Assembly (NCBI GenBank): GCA_024291935.2
Contig: CM044318.1
Span: 87,455,501 to 87,519,500 of the forward strand
Length of the DNA: 64,000 nt
Reading direction: 5' to 3'
DNA from: Okapia johnstoni
Lineage: Eukaryota; Chordata; Mammalia; Artiodactyla; Giraffidae
Shown here: positions 60,896 through 64,000 of the stretch, one piece after another
Layout of the letters: each line of letters opens with the position of its first letter
How positions within the stretch are numbered: the first letter of the stretch is position 1
Position numbers and translations under genes: made by a program
Notes under the pieces: generated by a model
Seen by the model: only the letters and a program-made list of their open reading frames with translations
Told to the model about the DNA's origin: nothing
Database searches by the model: none

Positions 60896-63800
60896 AGGCG
60901 TTGCTCTCTCCCAGCTCTGAATAAAAACGTGCCTCCGCTTCTCAGCTGACTTCCGCCTGGCTTTCAGGGAGCTCAGGTTGTCTGCAAAGGTGGTAATTAT
61001 TTTGTTCCAGAGGAAACTCAGGCCTGTGATTCGAGGCCCAGGCCCCGCCCCTCCGCACGGCCTCCCCAGGTGGGCGCGGGCAGCACAGGATACAGGCCTG
61101 GGTGTGCAGTTGCTCCCCTGGGGTCCTGGGGTCCCTGCCGGCCACAGGAGGGCCTCCAGGCCTGGGGGAGGGGCCGTGGGCCCCCCAGGGCCTGTGCCTT
61201 CAGGGAAAACAGCATCGCTCCTGCGGGCGCCTTAACCTCAGCTGGCCAGGGTCCCCATGGACAGCTCCGAGTGCTCGTCCCTGTTTCCCCCAGGGTCCAA
61301 GGTCGCTGGGCGCGTGGGCAGGGGCCTGAGCTCGGCACCGCTGTGCCCCGGGACTCGGGTGGGACCCCTCCATGGATGGTGGTCCCTCAGCTGCCTGACG
61401 GGAGGCGCTTCTGTCTAGTGACCCAATCTGCTCCTTAGCCACCAGCAGCGACGCTGGTCACCTGTAGATGTGGTCTTCAGACGAGGGCCAAGGCCTTCCA
61501 GCTGACCAGGCGTCCATGGCAAACATGGCTGACCTCTTTCATCCAGGCCGATGACCCTTCATGCATCACTGGCTGTGGGCTCCTCAGCCCCTGAGTCCAC
61601 CTGAGGAGTACAGCCGTCTCTGGCCGCCGGCCTGGCTCTCCGTCAGGACATGGGATTCTGTCTCTGTGGTGTTTCCGGTCTAGGTCTGGGGTCTCCCATT
61701 TCCTGAGGGGCCCTGGGTCCTCTCTAGGGTGTGGTGTCCAGCCGTCCTGCCTTGGTGAGGGGTGCAGGCTGTGGGTCGTATTGTTCCCAGGTCGTTAATC
61801 GCCCTTCGCAGTTCGTGAACCTGGAGCTGCCTGCTTTCAGGAGCAAAGAGATCATGACTTCACACTGCTTCTTCTAATTCAGATTTTTTTACTTGTTTCC
61901 CACTTTATTTGTATCTCTGTCCCCTTGTGCTGAAATTCTTGGTTCTTAGTGATAGTAGCACAGTCATTTTACATGTAGAAGTTGACATTTGTCAAATGTT
62001 AACGTGGAGACTACATCATATATGGAATCATTTGGGATAGGGAGGCCACCAGCTCGGCCGTGAGAGATGTAAGGCTTTCCTTACAGGCCTTTTGTGCCTG
62101 TGGTCCGCCCTTGAGGGGCCACGTTAGAGTCCTGTTTCCGAGTTATGCGACCGCCTCCGGGGTTGTCATGGCCTCAGACACCGTCAGGGTCACTGATCCC
62201 GTCTTTCTTTCCGCCTGTAGCGAGTCCTGTGCCTCCTGGTCGGTGTCTGTAGTTCGCACAGCCATGACCCCGATGGGCCCCAGACCTCGGGGTTCCCCAT
62301 CCCGGCTTCTTCACACCCCAGTTCTGTCGTTTGTGGTCCTGTTGGTGTCTCCCCTTCGAGGAAATAGCTCCTACACACTCAGACCCACACACTGCCCGGC
62401 ACGCAGGAACGCCCACAGAGGCCTGGGCATTCCGTGCGGCCTGCCCCTGCCCAGCTGTTGCTGGGTTCATGGTGCCCTGCACTCTGGGCTGCCGCACCCT
62501 GTCCTGCAAGCGGGGAGACAGGTCTCCAGGGAGGCTGTTCTCTGTGCAGCAGGTAGCCCTGGCCTTTGGGAGGCAGAGCCGTGCCCAGGCGTCTCCACCT
62601 GCTTAGCACCCTGGGCAATGGGAGGTGCTTCCCGTGGGGAGGGGCGGGGCCTGGAGACAGGCCCCGATGTGTCTCTGGGTTGATAACCCTGAGCTAGTGG
62701 CAGGCACACCTTGTCCCCACAGCAGATCTGGACAGGCAGGGGGGCGCTAGCTGGAGGAAGGGGCAGCCTGGGTCTCTGGATGGGGAAGTGGGCCACGTGT
62801 CAACTGTCCATGTGTCTCCACAGGAGACAGCCTTCCAGGCTGCGCCCCAGGGAGCCGGCATCCTGGGACCCGCCCTTTCCCCAGTACCTGGCCAGGGTCT
62901 CACTAGACCTGGTGCACCCTGCGTGTGGCTGAAGGGACCTCGGGACCAAACGGGGGTCTGGCCAGGCAGGTGCCTGGGGGCCTGGCCAAAGCCTTGCTGG
63001 TCTCCGCAGGGTAAGGGCTGTGGCCGTGCCTTGCACCTTCCTGAGCCACGTGGACGGGCAGAGCTGTGGCAGACGCCCTGTGTGCGTGGACGTGGAAGGC
63101 CATGCTCCCGCCTAGCTGCCCTGGGCCACCCTCCTAGGCGTCATCGTGAGTCAGGCAACAGTCACCCCCCTGGGTGCTTCCTCCTGGGGAGCCAGGAAGG
63201 TGAGCTTTTCCCTGGATGACTGCCGCGGCCGTGTGCCCTTCCTGCAGTGTCCATGTGGGGTGGGGGACGGTGAGGCTGGTGGCTCTGGGGGCTGCCCAGG
63301 CTGTTGTGGTGAAGGGACAGGCACCACCCTGCCCAGAGGGACCACCCCGTTATTGAAGAGGGGTGGTGTGGGCCGGCGGGGGGTGGGCTGTGAGAAGCGA
63401 CCAAGGCCTTCCGAGAGCCGCCGGCTGGCCGCCCCTGGCGGGGAGGGTCAGACACGAAGTTAGGACCCGACCCCCCGGGGCTTCCGCGCCCGTGTTCCTC
63501 CTGCTGGGAGAGGCCTCTGGTCGCAGAAGGCGAGGGCCTGTTGGGGCATCTCCCTAACGAGGGCCGTGGCTTCAAAGGGGGTCGTGGCCGCTTGAATCAC
63601 CCCCAGGTCCAGTGTCTTTGCAGTGATGGGGGGTTGCCTTTGATTTGAGCCTTTAAACGCTGAAATGTTGCGTTAACGGGGCATTTGCTGTTTCCGAGTG
63701 TGGCTGTTCCTGTGGATGCTGTGACTGAGCTCTGAGGTGGTGGGGAGGCATGGGGGTGGGCAGAGAGGGGTCCTTCCTGCAGACCCCGAGTGGGGCTGCC

Positions 63801-64000
63801 GCTCGTGGCCGGGAGCTTCCCTGGAGCCTTGGGGGGAGGAGAGAAGTCAGGCCGGAGCCCGATGACCGGCTGCGGTCGGCAAGCGTCCGCGCATTTTGCT
63901 GCAGCACAGCCAGTGGGGTCTCTGCTCACAGGCCTGAGCTGAGAGCAGCGATGGCAGCAGGAGACACCCTCCCGAGTCTTCCCTGCCCCTCAGGAACGCG
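60896..64000. other. Intergenic, unassigned; AT-richer block 61840-62040
   Basis: AATAAA occurs at 60920-60925 without a transcript context I can define. The AT-richer block looks like old interspersed repeat, family not recognised. No gene seen up to the window end. Confidence 0.45.

Overview
The window is vertebrate nuclear DNA from a ruminant, most likely a bovid. It carries BovB (RTE) LINE fragments, Bov-tA/Bov-A SINEs, CHR-type SINEs and a ruminant-type mariner, and its genes have mammalian intron-exon structure. There is no operon, prophage, CRISPR array or prokaryotic gene. The gene order LRRC27 then PWWP2B, both on the + strand, matches the subtelomeric end of human 10q26.3. The GC-rich sequence with many minisatellites fits a position near a chromosome end.

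Layout. 1-6.4 kb: intergenic, mostly old MaLR LTR, L1, SINE and BovB sequence. 6.9-7.5 kb: CpG-island promoter. 7.6-34.9 kb: LRRC27, for which I can place ten coding exons with matching phases (about 508 residues) and a poly(A) signal. Its introns hold a 1.66-kb BovB with a perfect target-site duplication, a decayed mariner, several minisatellites and an inverted duplication around exon 7. 35-46 kb: intergenic, with L1/BovB/SINE mosaics, an orphan CpG island at 40.6-41.9 kb, a GAT/GGT repeat and a MIR. 45.2-47.1 kb: CpG-island promoter of PWWP2B. 46.5-56.0 kb: PWWP2B coding exon 1, an intron of about 7.8 kb, and the large second exon ending in the PWWP domain. 56-64 kb: probable 3' UTR, then GC-rich intergenic sequence with little I can identify.

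How the genes work. LRRC27 is a poorly characterised leucine-rich-repeat protein with a charged, coiled-coil-like C-terminal half. Its promoter has an RFX X-box match and an E2F match. PWWP2B is a chromatin reader, known in its family for binding H3K36-methylated nucleosomes and recruiting an HDAC/NuRD-type complex. They are neighbours by synteny; nothing in the sequence links their functions.

Main observations. PWWP2B exon 2 has three one-base excesses in homopolymers, which break the frame and then restore it; sequencing error is the first explanation. A minisatellite near the 3' end of LRRC27 repeats a CTCF-like motif eight times on the + strand, and a reverse-oriented CTCF-like site lies beyond PWWP2B. 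An inverted repeat flanks LRRC27 exon 7. I found no convincing evidence of a previously undescribed biological system.
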